Positions 24,530-34,261 of a stretch of 64,000 bases of DNA are shown one piece after another; position 1 is the stretch's first letter; each line of letters opens with the position of its first letter. Source of the stretch: CAWJHE01 sp963842455. GTDB taxonomy: Bacteria > Chloroflexota > Anaerolineae > Anaerolineales > UBA4823. The position numbers and the translations under genes were made by a program. The DNA lies in the NCBI GenBank assembly GCA_963842455.1, contig CAWJHE010000004.1:1-64000 (forward strand), read 5' to 3'. The notes beneath the pieces were generated by a model, which saw only the letters and a program-made list of their open reading frames with translations, did not search any database and had not been told where the DNA came from.

Positions 24530-25228
24530 TTGGAAGAAGCTCTTAGCTTTTTTCGCGCCTTTGAAACATGGATTTACTTGTTTCTCGGGCTTTGGGGGCT
24601 AATTTTTATTCGACGTTTTGTTGTAGCCTGGCAGGAATTGCGCGGTGCTGTTTTTGGTTTAGAGCGAGAAAAGGCTCAAACACGGCTCAACCAATCTGCC
24701 AGTATGCTAGTTTTGTTATTAAGCATTGCCGTTGTAGAGTTTGTATTGGTTTCGTTTATTGCACCGGCATTACCAGGAGCGAACCTGTTGCCAACCCCGA
24801 CATTAGACTTGCTCGCAACCCCAACCACCACTCTCGCAGCCGGCAATATGGAAAACCGTGATGAGATCGATATGCTTACCGCAGAACCCCCTCAAACCCC
24901 TCTAAATCCAGGCTGTATTCCAGGACAAATCGAAATCACATCACCGACGAACGGACAGGAAGTAAGCGGTGTGTTTGAAATTACGGGCGCGGCTAATATC
25001 CCAAATTTCGGTTTCTACAAATTTGAAATCAAGCGCCCTGATGAAAGTTTATGGTTAACCATCCAGGCAGGGAATTCTGTTGTCAATGGAGGTAAACTGG
25101 GTGATTGGGATACCGCCAGGTTGACCCCGGGAGAATATCAATTAGGTCTGGTCGTTGTTGATAACCAGGCGCAGGCCTCACCGGCTTGTATCATTCAAGT
25201 TCGCGTCATTCCGCCAACGGTTGAGTAA
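24530..25228 (+). CDS. Membrane-anchored protein with C-terminal beta-sandwich domain
   Basis: 232 residues from a TTG with GAGGTG upstream. Two membrane segments (about 14-34 and 58-80) are followed by a Thr/Pro-rich linker and an extracellular domain beginning Ile-Glu-Ile-Thr-Ser-Pro-Thr-Asn-Gly-Gln-Glu-Val-Ser-Gly, the start typical of bacterial Ig-like folds. Two Cys flank this domain and may form a disulfide. No enzyme motif. Function unknown. Confidence 0.6.
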   Translation: MEEALSFFRAFETWIYLFLGLWGLIFIRRFVVAWQELRGAVFGLEREKAQTRLNQSASMLVLLLSIAVVEFVLVSFIAPALPGANLLPTPTLDLLATPTTTLAAGNMENRDEIDMLTAEPPQTPLNPGCIPGQIEITSPTNGQEVSGVFEITGAANIPNFGFYKFEIKRPDESLWLTIQAGNSVVNGGKLGDWDTARLTPGEYQLGLVVVDNQAQASPACIIQVRVIPPTVE

Positions 25229-25268
25229 GAACCTGAAACCAGTAAAAACCGCTTAGAGGTAATTGTTA

Positions 25269-25814
25269 ATGCCAGAAATTGAAATCCGTCCTGCTATCGC
25301 TTCCGACATTCCGTTTTTAGTGGGATTAGACCATCATTACCAAAGCAATTATGCCTGGCAGATGGACTTCAACCAGGACCGAGAAGACAACCAGATCAGT
25401 ATTCATTTTAAGAAAATTCGCTTACCCCGTGCAATCCAAGTTGAATATCCCTGGTCACCCAACGCTTTAGCTGAAACCTGGATGGAGCGTCCGGTTGTTC
25501 TGGTCGCCAGTTTATCCGAGCGTCCCATAGCTTACGCAGGGATTGCTCTTTCAGATCAAGGCTTAAGCGCCTGGGTAACCGACTTGATTGTTCACCGTCC
25601 ATTACGCCGGCAAGGGATTGGCAGTGCTTTGATCTGGTCATGCATAGAGTGGGCGCTGCAAGCCAACTCTCAAAGCCTGGTATTGGAAATGCAACCTAAA
25701 AACGATCCTGCAATCCGATTAGCTCAAAAATTAGGATTTGAATTCTTCGGTTATCGCGATTATCACTACCCTCATCAAGAAACCGGTTTCTATTTTGGCA
25801 AGCGACTAAAATAA
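25269..25814 (+). CDS. GNAT-family N-acetyltransferase
   Basis: 181 residues. The acetyl-CoA pyrophosphate loop is Arg-Arg-Gln-Gly-Ile-Gly-Ser-Ala (about 117-124), after Val-Thr-Asp-Leu-Ile-Val, and the late motif Gln-Lys-Leu-Gly-Phe-Glu-Phe-Phe-Gly-Tyr-Arg is near residue 155. Acceptor unknown. Sits between the anchored protein and the 7TM/GAF regulator, same strand. Confidence 0.85.
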   Translation: MPEIEIRPAIASDIPFLVGLDHHYQSNYAWQMDFNQDREDNQISIHFKKIRLPRAIQVEYPWSPNALAETWMERPVVLVASLSERPIAYAGIALSDQGLSAWVTDLIVHRPLRRQGIGSALIWSCIEWALQANSQSLVLEMQPKNDPAIRLAQKLGFEFFGYRDYHYPHQETGFYFGKRLK

Positions 25815-25843
25815 ATCTTATTGGACCACCCTTTACACGAGGT

Positions 25844-27809
25844 ATGTACAATTTTACTGTCACAGCCTTAAGAACGATAAACGAACTGCTTTCTGCAGGC
25901 ATTGCCATTACAGCATTTTCCTTGCTGCTATATGCGCTCTCATTCAATTTGCGTGATCGAGTCGCGCGCTCATTTGCTATCATCCTCCTATGCGTTGTGA
26001 TTGTCTTCGTCTCCGAAGCGTTGAGCAGTGTTGCCCAGAATAATGAGCAGCTTGAACTCTGGCTGCGAATCCAATGGGTAGGGATTATCATTTTACCTGC
26101 AGCCTATTTGCATTTTTCCGATGCCTTACTCGCAACAACCGGTAGACCTTCGCGAGGTCGCCGGAGTCTGGCTGTGCGCTTAGGCTATATAGCCTCCTTT
26201 GCCTTTTTGCTTACCTTACCATTTTCTTTATTAGTTGGTCCCCTGGTCACAAATGGTCAGCCAGCGCCGCACTTACAACGAACCTGGTTAAGCTGGATAT
26301 TCATCACCTTATACCTGCTCAGCATGGCAGTTTCTTGGATCAACTTCTGGCGCGCCTACCGCCGAACAGTCGCCCGCACCAGCCGGAGGCGGATGTCCTA
26401 CTTGATCACCGGCGCGTTAGCGCCTGCTTTGGGTTCTTTTCCATTTCTCCTATTTCGGCTTTAATTTTGCAGCCCAACACCAGCTCATCTTCTGGTCCAC
26501 AGTTACACTGAGCAATTTACTTATCTCAGCCCTGCTTGTGTTGATGGCCTACGCGGTAGCTTTCTTTGGTGTTCCCTGGCCTGACAGGGTAGTAAAAAGA
26601 CGCCTGCTTAAATGGCTGATGCGCGGTCCAGTGACAGCTTCCACCATCCTGGCAATCGCAACGATCCTGAGGCGCACTGGCGCCAGGTTTGGGTTAGATT
26701 TATCAGCCATTATTCTGACATCTACCGTTGCTTTAATATTGATTTTTGAGCACCTGATCACCTTAGTCGCTCCCATCTGGGAAAGATGGTTGTTTTCAGG
26801 AAAAGACCGTGAAGAAATGCAATTACTGCAGACTTTGGATGAACGACTATTGACCGCCAGTGATATGCAGCAATTTCTTGAAGCTGTCCTGGCTGCAGTC
26901 TGCGACCGGTTGCAAGTTTCCAAAGCTTTTATTGCCGCTTTGGGAGCGCAAGGTTTAGAACGAATAGTAAAGATAGGAGGTGAAATAACGCTGGAAAAAG
27001 GCGAACTGTCTGCCAATCTACTGGAGGCTGTCTCCCAAAATAGTTTGACTCGAAGCTTGTTCTCTTGGGGAGAATATTGGATAATTCCACTTTATGACCC
27101 TGAGGAGATATCTGGCGAACTCTTAGGGCTGATGGGAGTCGTTCACCAACCAGATCAAATCCTGGATGACGAACAATCTGATGCCCTCGACATGCTTTCC
27201 CAGCGGGTTGCGATTGCTCTCCGTGATCGCCGCAGGCAACAACAAGCATTTAGTTCGCTTGAAGAATTGACCCCACAAATGGACATGTTACAAAAGTTAC
27301 GTGCAGCCGCCCGATATGATGGCAAGGAAATGCTGGCACTTGCATCGTCCAGCACAAACCAGGGAGAGATGACTTCTTGGGTCAAAGATGCCCTCACCCA
27401 CTTTTGGGGTGGCCCTAAGTTGACCCAGAATCCACTCCTACGTTTGCACCTGGTCGAACAAGCCTTATCAGAGGGTGAGGAAAATCCCACCAACGCATTA
27501 CGTGGCATCCTGCGCAAAGCGATTGATCGTGTCCGCCCTGAGGGAGAACGCCGGTTTACAGCCGAATGGATTTTATACAACATCTTAGAAATGAAATTTA
27601 TGGAAGGTCGCAAGGTCCGAGAAATTGCAGTTCGCCTGGCTATGTCAGAAGCCGATTTATACCGCAAACAACGCGTAGCCATCGAAGCAGTTGCAGAAGC
27701 AATTATTGAAATGGAACAAATTGCAACTGCACAAGAACCACTCATTGACGAACAAAAACCATCTCAACTCAAAGATGAAAAGCAAAAAGGTGGACTTAAT
27801 GGTAGGTAA
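25844..27809 (+). CDS. Seven-helix membrane sensor with GAF domain (one frameshift)
   Basis: About 655 residues after joining two frames at about 26458 (one-base insertion; the second frame continues Gly-Phe-Asn-Phe-Ala-Ala-Gln-His). Residues 1-235 have seven or eight membrane segments like the N-terminal 7TM region of histidine kinases; a linker with Trp-Glu-Arg-Trp-Leu-Phe-Ser-Gly-Lys-Asp-Arg leads to a GAF domain (about 330-480). No kinase His or ATP box follows; the C-terminal 130 residues are helical with Val-Arg-Glu-Ile-Ala-Val-Arg-Leu-Ala-Met-Ser-Glu-Ala-Asp-Leu-Tyr-Arg, like a helix-turn-helix. Probably a membrane sensor of unknown output. Confidence 0.6.
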
Positions 27810-28779
27810 AAGATACTCCTATAACGAACAAAATATGCCACCCCCTATGAACGAATCCTGGTGGGAGGCAGTCTTGGCAGAGGACGAAGCGCAGTACGCA
27901 TCCTTGAATTCGAAAACCTCAAGCCAGAGCGGGGGGGAGCGGAAATATTTGGAGAATGAAAATGGTGAAGAGATAGACCATCTCAACTGGGAAGAAGCCA
28001 GCCTCCTGTATGAGCAGGACCAGGTTATCAGCCTGACTGTAACCGGCTGCAACCGGGGAGGTCTACTGGTTCATGGTGATGGCCTGCATGGTTTCGTCCC
28101 ATTGTCCCATTTGATTGGTGTTGAATGCAATGAAGACGATCCCGAAAAAATCCTTGAACAATACAAAGACAGCCAAATAAGTTTGAAAATAATTGAATGT
28201 GATCCGGATCGGGGACGCATTGTATTTTCAGAACGCGCCGCCCAGGCATCGCCAGGAAGTCGAAAGCGCCTGCTTGAAAACCTTGCGCCTGGTGATTGTA
28301 CTTGGGGTACCGTGACAAATATTACTGACTTTGGCGTTTTTGTCGATTTAGGTGGGGTAGAGGGATTGGTGCATGTATCGGAGATTTCCTGGGGGCGTGT
28401 TCACCATCCATCCGATGTGGTAAGCTTGGGGCAAGATGTGGAAGTTTATGTGATCCAAATCGATCAAGACCGGGCACGCATTGCCCTAAGCCTGAAACGC
28501 CTGAAGCCGAACCCATGGGAAACTGCTGAGGACAGGTATTATGTTGGGCAGCTCACTGAAGCAGTGATTACCAGCATTGTGCCCTTTGGCGCCTTTGCCA
28601 GGTTAGAAGAAGGCCTGGATGGACTGATCCATATATCCGAATTCTGCCAATTAAACTCCAAGCGAGAAGAAGAATTTGGCTTATGTGAAGGTCAAAAGAT
28701 TCAGGTTCGAGTTTTGCACGTGGATGCAACCAAACAGAGACTTGGATTAAGTCTAAAATTAGACGAAGAGCTGAATTAA
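27799..28779 (+). CDS. S1-domain RNA-binding protein
   Basis: 326 residues from ATG 27799, which has GGTGG six bases upstream and overlaps the sensor gene by 11 bases. Three S1 folds: about 75-150, 165-240 (Thr-Asp-Phe-Gly-Val-Phe-Val-Asp-Leu-Gly-Gly) and 255-325 (Val-Pro-Phe-Gly-Ala-Phe-Ala-Arg-Leu). The first is divergent. Resembles ribosomal protein S1/RpsA-like proteins of Gram-positive type; likely binds mRNA or ribosomes. An acidic N-terminal extension of about 70 residues precedes the domains. Confidence 0.85.
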   Translation: MVGKRYSYNEQNMPPPMNESWWEAVLAEDEAQYASLNSKTSSQSGGERKYLENENGEEIDHLNWEEASLLYEQDQVISLTVTGCNRGGLLVHGDGLHGFVPLSHLIGVECNEDDPEKILEQYKDSQISLKIIECDPDRGRIVFSERAAQASPGSRKRLLENLAPGDCTWGTVTNITDFGVFVDLGGVEGLVHVSEISWGRVHHPSDVVSLGQDVEVYVIQIDQDRARIALSLKRLKPNPWETAEDRYYVGQLTEAVITSIVPFGAFARLEEGLDGLIHISEFCQLNSKREEEFGLCEGQKIQVRVLHVDATKQRLGLSLKLDEELN

Positions 28780-28862
28780 GCCATTCTGTTTGAGATTGTT
28801 GGAAGATGATAGACTACCGCCCTGGCATTCGTCCTGAGGAATACCAGCTCATTTAAGGTAAT

Positions 28863-29437
28863 ATGAACGATTTTTGGAAGATTGTACTCGGTGTATTGTG
28901 CGGGTTGCTGGGGGCTGGAATTCTCCTTTTAACTTTGCGTCAGCCTGCAGGCGAACCAGTTCAGCTTCGCCCCTTATCGACACCTGCACCGGTCACAGTT
29001 TACCTGGTAGGGTCTGTTCAATCTCCCGGGGTATATACATTGCCCGCTGGCAGCCGGCATCCAAGATGCAGTTCAGGCAGCCGGCGGGCTATTAACTGGA
29101 TGCCAACCCCAAATCAGTCAATCTTGCAGCCATCTTGGTCGATGGTGAGCGCATCTTCGTTGCCAGCATGGCAGAACCAGAGGCCGAAACGGTTTCACCA
29201 GGCAACCCCTTCGAACGATCTGGCAACCTGGATAGTCTTTTCTTAATCAACATCAACACAGCCTCACAAGCCGATCTAGAGCTTTTGCCAGGGATTGGTC
29301 CTGTAACTGCACAAAAAATCATTGAATACCGTGAAGCCAATGGCTTTTTTCCCTCCATAGAAGCAATTTTAGATGTCCCTGGAATCGGTGAAAAGACACT
29401 GGAAGAGATCAAAGACATGATTACAGTCAGTGACTAA
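28863..29437 (+). pseudogene. comEA: ComEA-like competence protein, two frameshifts
   Basis: Reconstructed 190 residues: an N-terminal membrane anchor (about 7-25), an SLBB domain (Val-Tyr-Leu-Val-Gly-Ser-Val-Gln-Ser-Pro-Gly-Val-Tyr), and a C-terminal helix-hairpin-helix pair (Ile-Asn-Thr-Ala-Ser-Gln-Ala-Asp-Leu; Leu-Pro-Gly-Ile-Gly-Pro; Val-Pro-Gly-Ile-Gly) that binds double-stranded DNA for uptake. The frame changes by +1 near 29054 and again near 29097, within the SLBB domain; correcting both restores Asp-Ala-Val-Gln-Ala-Ala-Gly-Gly-Leu-Leu-Thr and Asp-Ala-Asn-Pro-Lys. No comEC is nearby. Confidence 0.8.
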
Positions 29438-29605
29438 AGCTACCGAATTCTGGCGCTACTACGATACCCATGCAAACCAGCTACAAGTTCAAAATCACAT
29501 CCCAAGCATTGGGAGAATTATTCAGTCTCGATGGAATTCAAGATCATATCAACGAATGTTCAATAAACAGGCGACTGCCTGCTTATCCAATCATCGGAGA
29601 CCTGC

Positions 29606-30500
29606 ATGCCCCCAAAACCACGCCGCAAACCTGCCACCAGCACCAGCGCATTCGGTTCGCCAGGACGCACCAGCCATGATGCATCCACCTTCTATCAAAG
29701 TCGCTTGTATGAAAACCTGCCTGAGCCGCAGAAGATGCACTTACCAAGAGACTGCATTACCAGAACAAGTCGTAGATCATATTCTGTGCGCATCCTCTCA
29801 GAATATGCACCAATTGCCAGATCACTGCATCCATCTGATGGTCACTTCCCCGCCATACAACGTGGGTAAAGATTATGATGAAAACCTGACACTTCAAGAG
29901 TATCTGGACTTTTTAGCTGGTGTTTTCAAAGAAGTTTATCGTGTCCTGGTACCCGGTGGACGAGCTTGTATCAACATCGCCAATCTGGGTCGAAAACCTT
30001 ACTTGCCGCTGAATGCTTTCATTGTTCAAACGATGTTAGACTTGAATTTTCTAATGCGCGGAGAAATCATCTGGAATAAAGCTGCCAGCGCAAGCTCATC
30101 TACAGCCTGGGGCAGCTGGCTTTCTGCTGCCAACCCAACTTTACGGGATGTACACGAATATCTCCTGGTCTTCTCCAAGGACACCTTCAAACGCCTGAAC
30201 CCAGAAAAACGCCAGTCAACCATTACCAAAGAAGATTTCCTGGAATGCAGCAAAAGTGTCTGGACCTTTCCAACCGAATCTGCAAAAAAGATTGGTCACC
30301 CTGCCCCATTCCCCATCGAATTGCCGAGACGACTGATCCAATTGTACACATTTTCCAATGAAGTCATTCTCGACCCGTTCATGGGAAGCGGGCAAACCGC
30401 ATTAGCGGCATTGGCATCTGGACGGCATTTCGTGGGGTACGAGGTTAACGAAGATTACGCCAAGTTGGCTGAAAAGAGGATTCTGCAAGCCAAAAGCTGA
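29606..30500 (+). CDS. Site-specific DNA methyltransferase (amino-type), one frameshift
   Basis: About 297 residues. N-terminus Met-Pro-Pro-Lys-Pro-Arg-Arg-Lys-Pro-Ala then, after a +1 shift near 29731, Glu-Gln-Val-Val-Asp-His-Ile-Leu. Catalytic motif IV Thr-Ser-Pro-Pro-Tyr-Asn and SAM motif I Asp-Pro-Phe-Met-Gly-Ser-Gly-Gln-Thr give the beta-class order of N4-cytosine or N6-adenine methylases. Gly-Ser-Trp-Leu-Ser-Ala-Ala-Asn-Pro and His-Pro-Ala-Pro-Phe-Pro fit the stand-alone family widespread in Chloroflexota. No restriction partner is adjacent, so it is probably an orphan methylase. The 29438-29605 gap has no convincing gene. Confidence 0.85.
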
Positions 30501-30542
30501 TTGTGGTATCATTCAGCATCCTACTTAAAACCTGGTGTACTC

Positions 30543-31601
30543 ATGAAACCTTATCAAGGCATTTTAGATCGTTACGGATCATTACTGGATCTGCCATCCC
30601 ACACAAAACCTGTTACTTTACTCGAAGGAAATACTCCACTAATCCCGGTTCCCAGGCTGGCTCAAGAATTAGCCTCTGGAATGGAATTGTTCATAAAATA
30701 TGAAGGTCTGAATCCGACTGGCTCCTTTAAAGATCGCGGCATGACCGCCGCAATCAGCGAGGCAGCCGGGCGCGGGGTCAAAGCTGTTATCTGCGCATCA
30801 ACAGGAAATACAGCCGCTTCAGCAGCCGCTTACGCTGCTCGAGCCGGCATGAAAGCTATTGTCTTAATCCCGCAAGGCAAAGTAGCGGCTGGTAAATTAG
30901 CTGGCGCTATTGCCTATGGTGCGCAAGTGGTTCAAGTTGACGGCTCATTTGACGATGCCCTGGCGCTGGTTGTTGAAATTACCCAACGCCACCCCATTGC
31001 TCTGGTCAATTCACTCAACCCCTACCGGCTTGAAGGGCAGAAATCTTCTGCCTTTGAAATTTGCGATTCGCTCGGAGAAGCGCCTGATTGGTTATGCTTA
31101 CCTGTGGGCAATGCAGGCAATATCACGGCTTACTGGATGGGTTTCAATCAATACAACACCCTGAAAAACACAGGCCTACCCCAGATTCTCGGGGTCCAGG
31201 CAGCCGGTTCAGCCCCCTTGGTCCTTGGTCACCCTGTGGAAAAACCCGAGACTGTGGCAACAGCGATCCGAATCGGCCGCCCAGCTCGTGGCGAACAGGC
31301 CCTACAGGCCGCCGAAGAATCAAATGGGCGTATCATTGCAGTTTCGGATGACGCCATTCTTTCCATGCAGCGCCGTCTGGCAAAAGAAGGCGTCTGGGTC
31401 GAGCCAGCTTCCGCGGCTGGAATTGCAGGCCTGGCAGCTCAATTACAATCCGGCGAGCTGGACATGACGGGCAAACGCGTCGTGGTCATCTGTACAGGTC
31501 ATGGTCTCAAAGACCCAGATATCATCGTAAAACAATTTCATCAGCCAACCGTTTTACCTCCCCAGCTGCAAGCCCTGGAAGATATCATACTGGATCAATA
31601 A
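30543..31601 (+). CDS. thrC: Threonine synthase
   Basis: 352 residues from ATG 30543 (an in-frame ATG at 30501 lies inside the probable promoter, which has TATCAT at 30508). Fold-type II PLP enzyme: the PLP lysine is in Gly-Ser-Phe-Lys63-Asp-Arg-Gly, and Ser-Thr-Gly-Asn-Thr-Ala-Ala-Ser and Pro-Val-Gly-Asn-Ala-Gly-Asn are the phosphate- and PLP-binding loops. Converts O-phosphohomoserine to threonine. The short N-terminus is that of the class II (archaeal/Gram-positive) type. Confidence 0.92.
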   Translation: MKPYQGILDRYGSLLDLPSHTKPVTLLEGNTPLIPVPRLAQELASGMELFIKYEGLNPTGSFKDRGMTAAISEAAGRGVKAVICASTGNTAASAAAYAARAGMKAIVLIPQGKVAAGKLAGAIAYGAQVVQVDGSFDDALALVVEITQRHPIALVNSLNPYRLEGQKSSAFEICDSLGEAPDWLCLPVGNAGNITAYWMGFNQYNTLKNTGLPQILGVQAAGSAPLVLGHPVEKPETVATAIRIGRPARGEQALQAAEESNGRIIAVSDDAILSMQRRLAKEGVWVEPASAAGIAGLAAQLQSGELDMTGKRVVVICTGHGLKDPDIIVKQFHQPTVLPPQLQALEDIILDQ

Positions 31602-31714
31602 CCCTGATCAAGCCGAATAGTTTATTCAAATCAAGTCTTGCAACCTGAAACGAAAATCTGCGTAGATAGATTGTAGACATTTACAAGAATAATATTTTGA
31701 TCAGGAGAATTACC

Positions 31715-31954
31715 ATGAATACCGAAGTTAAACGTCTCTATCGTTCCCGCACCGAGCGCATGATCGGCGGGATTTGCGGCGGGTTAGCCAATTTCATCAA
31801 CATCGATGTCACCCTGGTTCGATTGCTTTTCGTATTTGGCGCAATCTTTGGCGGACCAGGCATATTGGTTTACCTGGTGATGCTCTTTGTCATTCCTGAA
31901 GAGCCTTTAACCAGCCAGGCTGTAATCACCCCCCATGAAGAAAAGACCGAGTAA
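31715..31954 (+). CDS. PspC-domain membrane protein
   Basis: 79 residues from ATG 31715 with AGGAG eight bases upstream. Lys-Arg-Leu-Tyr-Arg-Ser-Arg-Thr-Glu-Arg-Met-Ile-Gly-Gly-Ile-Cys-Gly-Gly-Leu-Ala is the PspC signature, followed by one membrane segment. PspC proteins act in envelope stress response. Monocistronic; a terminator follows. Confidence 0.9.
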   Translation: MNTEVKRLYRSRTERMIGGICGGLANFINIDVTLVRLLFVFGAIFGGPGILVYLVMLFVIPEEPLTSQAVITPHEEKTE

Positions 31955-31968
31955 ATTTCAGCCAAAGA

Positions 31969-32012
31969 GAACGGTCACCCCATCCGAGCTGAATGGGGTG
32001 ACCGTTTTTTTA
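31969..32012 (+). terminator. Rho-independent terminator after pspC-like gene
   Basis: AACGGTCACCCCAT pairs with ATGGGGTGACCGTT around a short loop and is followed by seven T. It abuts the stop of the convergent gene at 32010. Confidence 0.9.
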
Positions 32013-33146
32013 TTCACTGCCCACAATATGAGTCAGCGTACGGTGCAAAGGAGCATAACCGCGTTCCACCTGTTCAGGTGTCGGGAAGGTAGCTTCGTCC
32101 GGCTTGTCCGAAAGGCCAAATAATAAGGCGCCGCGTTCTTTCCAGGACAAAGCTGCCTGGCGCACCTCCTGTGTGATCACAATCTCTTGATCCAAAAGGG
32201 TTTCCACAGGCGTAGTTCCTGCCAGGTGACCCATGCGCGCCACAGTTAAGAGATATTCATTCCGCCGGAAAGCTTTAAACGGGGTGGGATCGCCCAGACG
32301 CACATAATGATATATCTCCGAATGAATAGCAGCAAGATTCTCGGGTAAGCCAGCCTTATTCTTGTTCGTCTGTGCAATAAAATCATCAAAAGAATTCAAT
32401 CGTTTTTCCCTGACTTGCCTGGCCAGGCCGTCTGCGTCTTCTAACCCGCTGCCAATTACCAGGCAAATATACGCCAGGTAATCCTGGTTATCAGCTGTAA
32501 AGGGGTGGAACTCCACCTGGTTGAACAGTTCATAGGCAGTCTTAAAGAGCTGTAAATCAAACGATTTCCCCAGCAAATCCGCCACGGTGTGTTGAACAGC
32601 GTTCACCCGCGCCTGATCAATTGTATGAGCATTCCTACCACGCGCCCCCAGGGTGGTTTTATCCAGGTCAATCACCAAGGCGGTAGATTCATCGCCTGGG
32701 ATTCCTTGATCCTGGCAAAACCGGTCAAAATCAGTCAGCGCTGACCAGCGGTTAGCCAGGTAAATCAAATCGCCGCCCGGCAGTTCCTCAACTTGAAATG
32801 AGGCGGGTTGGTTATTCTCAGAGCCGATAAAAGCCGCCCCGCGCCACCCACCCGCCTGGCACAGGTTGGTAAAGGCGGTGCCATCCAACATGCGTGTATC
32901 ACCAATCAATACCAGGTTGCGAATATTCCCATTAACCCCGCGTCTATGCTGAACTTCCTGCAGAAGATAAGCTACTACCTGGGCATAGGCTGGCTGGGTT
33001 TTGCGCGGCGCTCCGCCCTGGCTTAGACCTATTTTTGGCGCAATCGCAGCCAGACCGGGCAAAGATGCATCAGCCGGCTGCAGGTTGCGATACACAATTT
33101 GATCCTCCAAAAATTCACTGACAGTTGATAATCCATAATTTTTCAT
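32010..33146 (-). CDS. HAD-like hypothetical protein
   Basis: 378 residues. Ala-Leu-Val-Ile-Asp-Leu-Asp-Lys-Thr-Thr-Leu-Gly at about 160-170 resembles the HAD nucleophile motif Asp-x-Asp-x-Thr, and Val-Leu-Ile-Gly-Asp-Thr-Arg at about 80 may be a second acidic motif. The C-terminal half is helical without a motif I recognise. No signal peptide, so cytosolic. Stands alone, convergent with the pspC-like gene. Chemistry not predictable. Confidence 0.5.
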   Translation of the reverse strand: MKNYGLSTVSEFLEDQIVYRNLQPADASLPGLAAIAPKIGLSQGGAPRKTQPAYAQVVAYLLQEVQHRRGVNGNIRNLVLIGDTRMLDGTAFTNLCQAGGWRGAAFIGSENNQPASFQVEELPGGDLIYLANRWSALTDFDRFCQDQGIPGDESTALVIDLDKTTLGARGRNAHTIDQARVNAVQHTVADLLGKSFDLQLFKTAYELFNQVEFHPFTADNQDYLAYICLVIGSGLEDADGLARQVREKRLNSFDDFIAQTNKNKAGLPENLAAIHSEIYHYVRLGDPTPFKAFRRNEYLLTVARMGHLAGTTPVETLLDQEIVITQEVRQAALSWKERGALLFGLSDKPDEATFPTPEQVERGYAPLHRTLTHIVGSE

Positions 33147-33323
33147 TTTGTTTGCCTGTTTTTTTAGAATTTACTGATTTTATCCGCCTTTCTTGAAAAC
33201 TGGTAGCCATACAACCCAACTAGTGGAAAAATCTTCTCTATACGCTTCCTTGAAGCTCCAATCTCCATGGTATGATTAAATGGTTTGATCAAAACTCATT
33301 TGCGAATTGGAGAACTGTGATTT

Positions 33324-33713
33324 ATGGCCAAAAAAATTATTCAAACAAACGCGTCTGTACCTCCCCAGGGCGCCTATTCCCAGGGAATTCGCGCCGGGGA
33401 TTTTCTCTTTGTCGCTGGTCACACGCCGCTTGATCCCGTAACCCAACAAGTAGTCGGCGACACAATCGAAGAGCAAACCGCCCGTGTGCTTGAAAACATT
33501 CGCGCTGTATTGGAAGCTGGCGGCGCCGGCCTGGAAGATATCATCAAGACAACCGTCTACTTAACCGATATCACCTTATTCCCGCGCTTCAACCAGGCTT
33601 ATGGCAAATTCTTCCCCGAATCTAAACCAGTTCGAGCCACGGTAGAGGCCAAAATTGTTGGAGATGGCGCTTTGATCGAAATTGAAGCGATTGCGTACGT
33701 GGGCGATAAATAG
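33324..33713 (+). CDS. ridA: RidA-family enamine/imine deaminase
   Basis: 129 residues, exact family size. Pro-Gln-Gly-Ala-Tyr-Ser-Gln-Gly near the start, the active-site Arg in Lys-Pro-Val-Arg-Ala-Thr-Val, and the Glu-Ile-Glu-Ala-Ile-Ala end are all conserved. RidA hydrolyses reactive 2-aminoacrylate formed by PLP enzymes; threonine synthase and threonine aldolase are encoded nearby. A TATGAT box at 33271-33276 may be its -10. Confidence 0.92.
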   Translation: MAKKIIQTNASVPPQGAYSQGIRAGDFLFVAGHTPLDPVTQQVVGDTIEEQTARVLENIRAVLEAGGAGLEDIIKTTVYLTDITLFPRFNQAYGKFFPESKPVRATVEAKIVGDGALIEIEAIAYVGDK

Positions 33714-33808
33714 AAGCAAATCATCAAAGCGAACAACCAGGGGCAATTTCAATCGGTTTATGCTAATTTTATGATTGAACAGGATGCCTTTTATAGAAGG
33801 ATCAACGC

Positions 33809-34189
33809 ATGTTAGAAAATTTACCCAACGAAACCAGGCTCTTTGTCTACATTTTGTTGTTTATGTTTGTCAGTGGATTAATACTATCGACGCTTCTTCT
33901 GGTTTGGGTTTTATGGCGCATTAAAAAGATCCATTTACCGGAAGGAGCAGATTTCTTAACCACCCTGAGAGCCACTCCACTGGCAGTGGTCTTGCTTTTA
34001 GATGTCTTAGATATGACCCTGGATATCTTCGGTACACCGGTCGCCTGGGTTGTGCTTGGCAAGTTGGGGTTGCATCCATTGCGAACCGTAACCACCGTAG
34101 AAGCCTTTATCCCCGGCACCCAGTTTATCCCCCTGATGACCGCTTCCTGGATCGTAGCCCGGCTGGCTGGAAAGTCTCGCCGGTTTTAA
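33809..34189 (+). CDS. Small hypothetical membrane protein
   Basis: 126 residues with three membrane segments (about 10-32, 50-70, 95-118), the second containing Val-Leu-Leu-Leu-Asp-Val-Leu-Asp-Met-Thr-Leu-Asp, an acidic stretch inside the membrane. No family recognised. GAAGGA site upstream; a strong terminator follows. Confidence 0.55.
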   Translation: MLENLPNETRLFVYILLFMFVSGLILSTLLLVWVLWRIKKIHLPEGADFLTTLRATPLAVVLLLDVLDMTLDIFGTPVAWVVLGKLGLHPLRTVTTVEAFIPGTQFIPLMTASWIVARLAGKSRRF

Positions 34190-34221
34190 TCAGCAGACCA
34201 TCAAAAGAACCATGTATGATT

Positions 34222-34257
34222 AAAAAGCCCCCCATCGGGTAGATGAGGGGCTTTTTC
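34222..34257 (+). terminator. Rho-independent terminator
   Basis: AAAAAGCCCC-CATC pairs with GATG-GGGGCTTTTT, nearly perfect and usable on both strands; it lies between the small membrane protein and the 3' end of the minus-strand repeat gene. Confidence 0.85.
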
Positions 34258-34261
34258 ATTT

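Noticed and set aside
29430..29605. N-terminal extension of the DNA methyltransferase, or a small gene at 29470
   Set aside because: The family's N-terminus is found in the frame from 29606; the upstream stretch has poor composition in all frames and no ribosome site.
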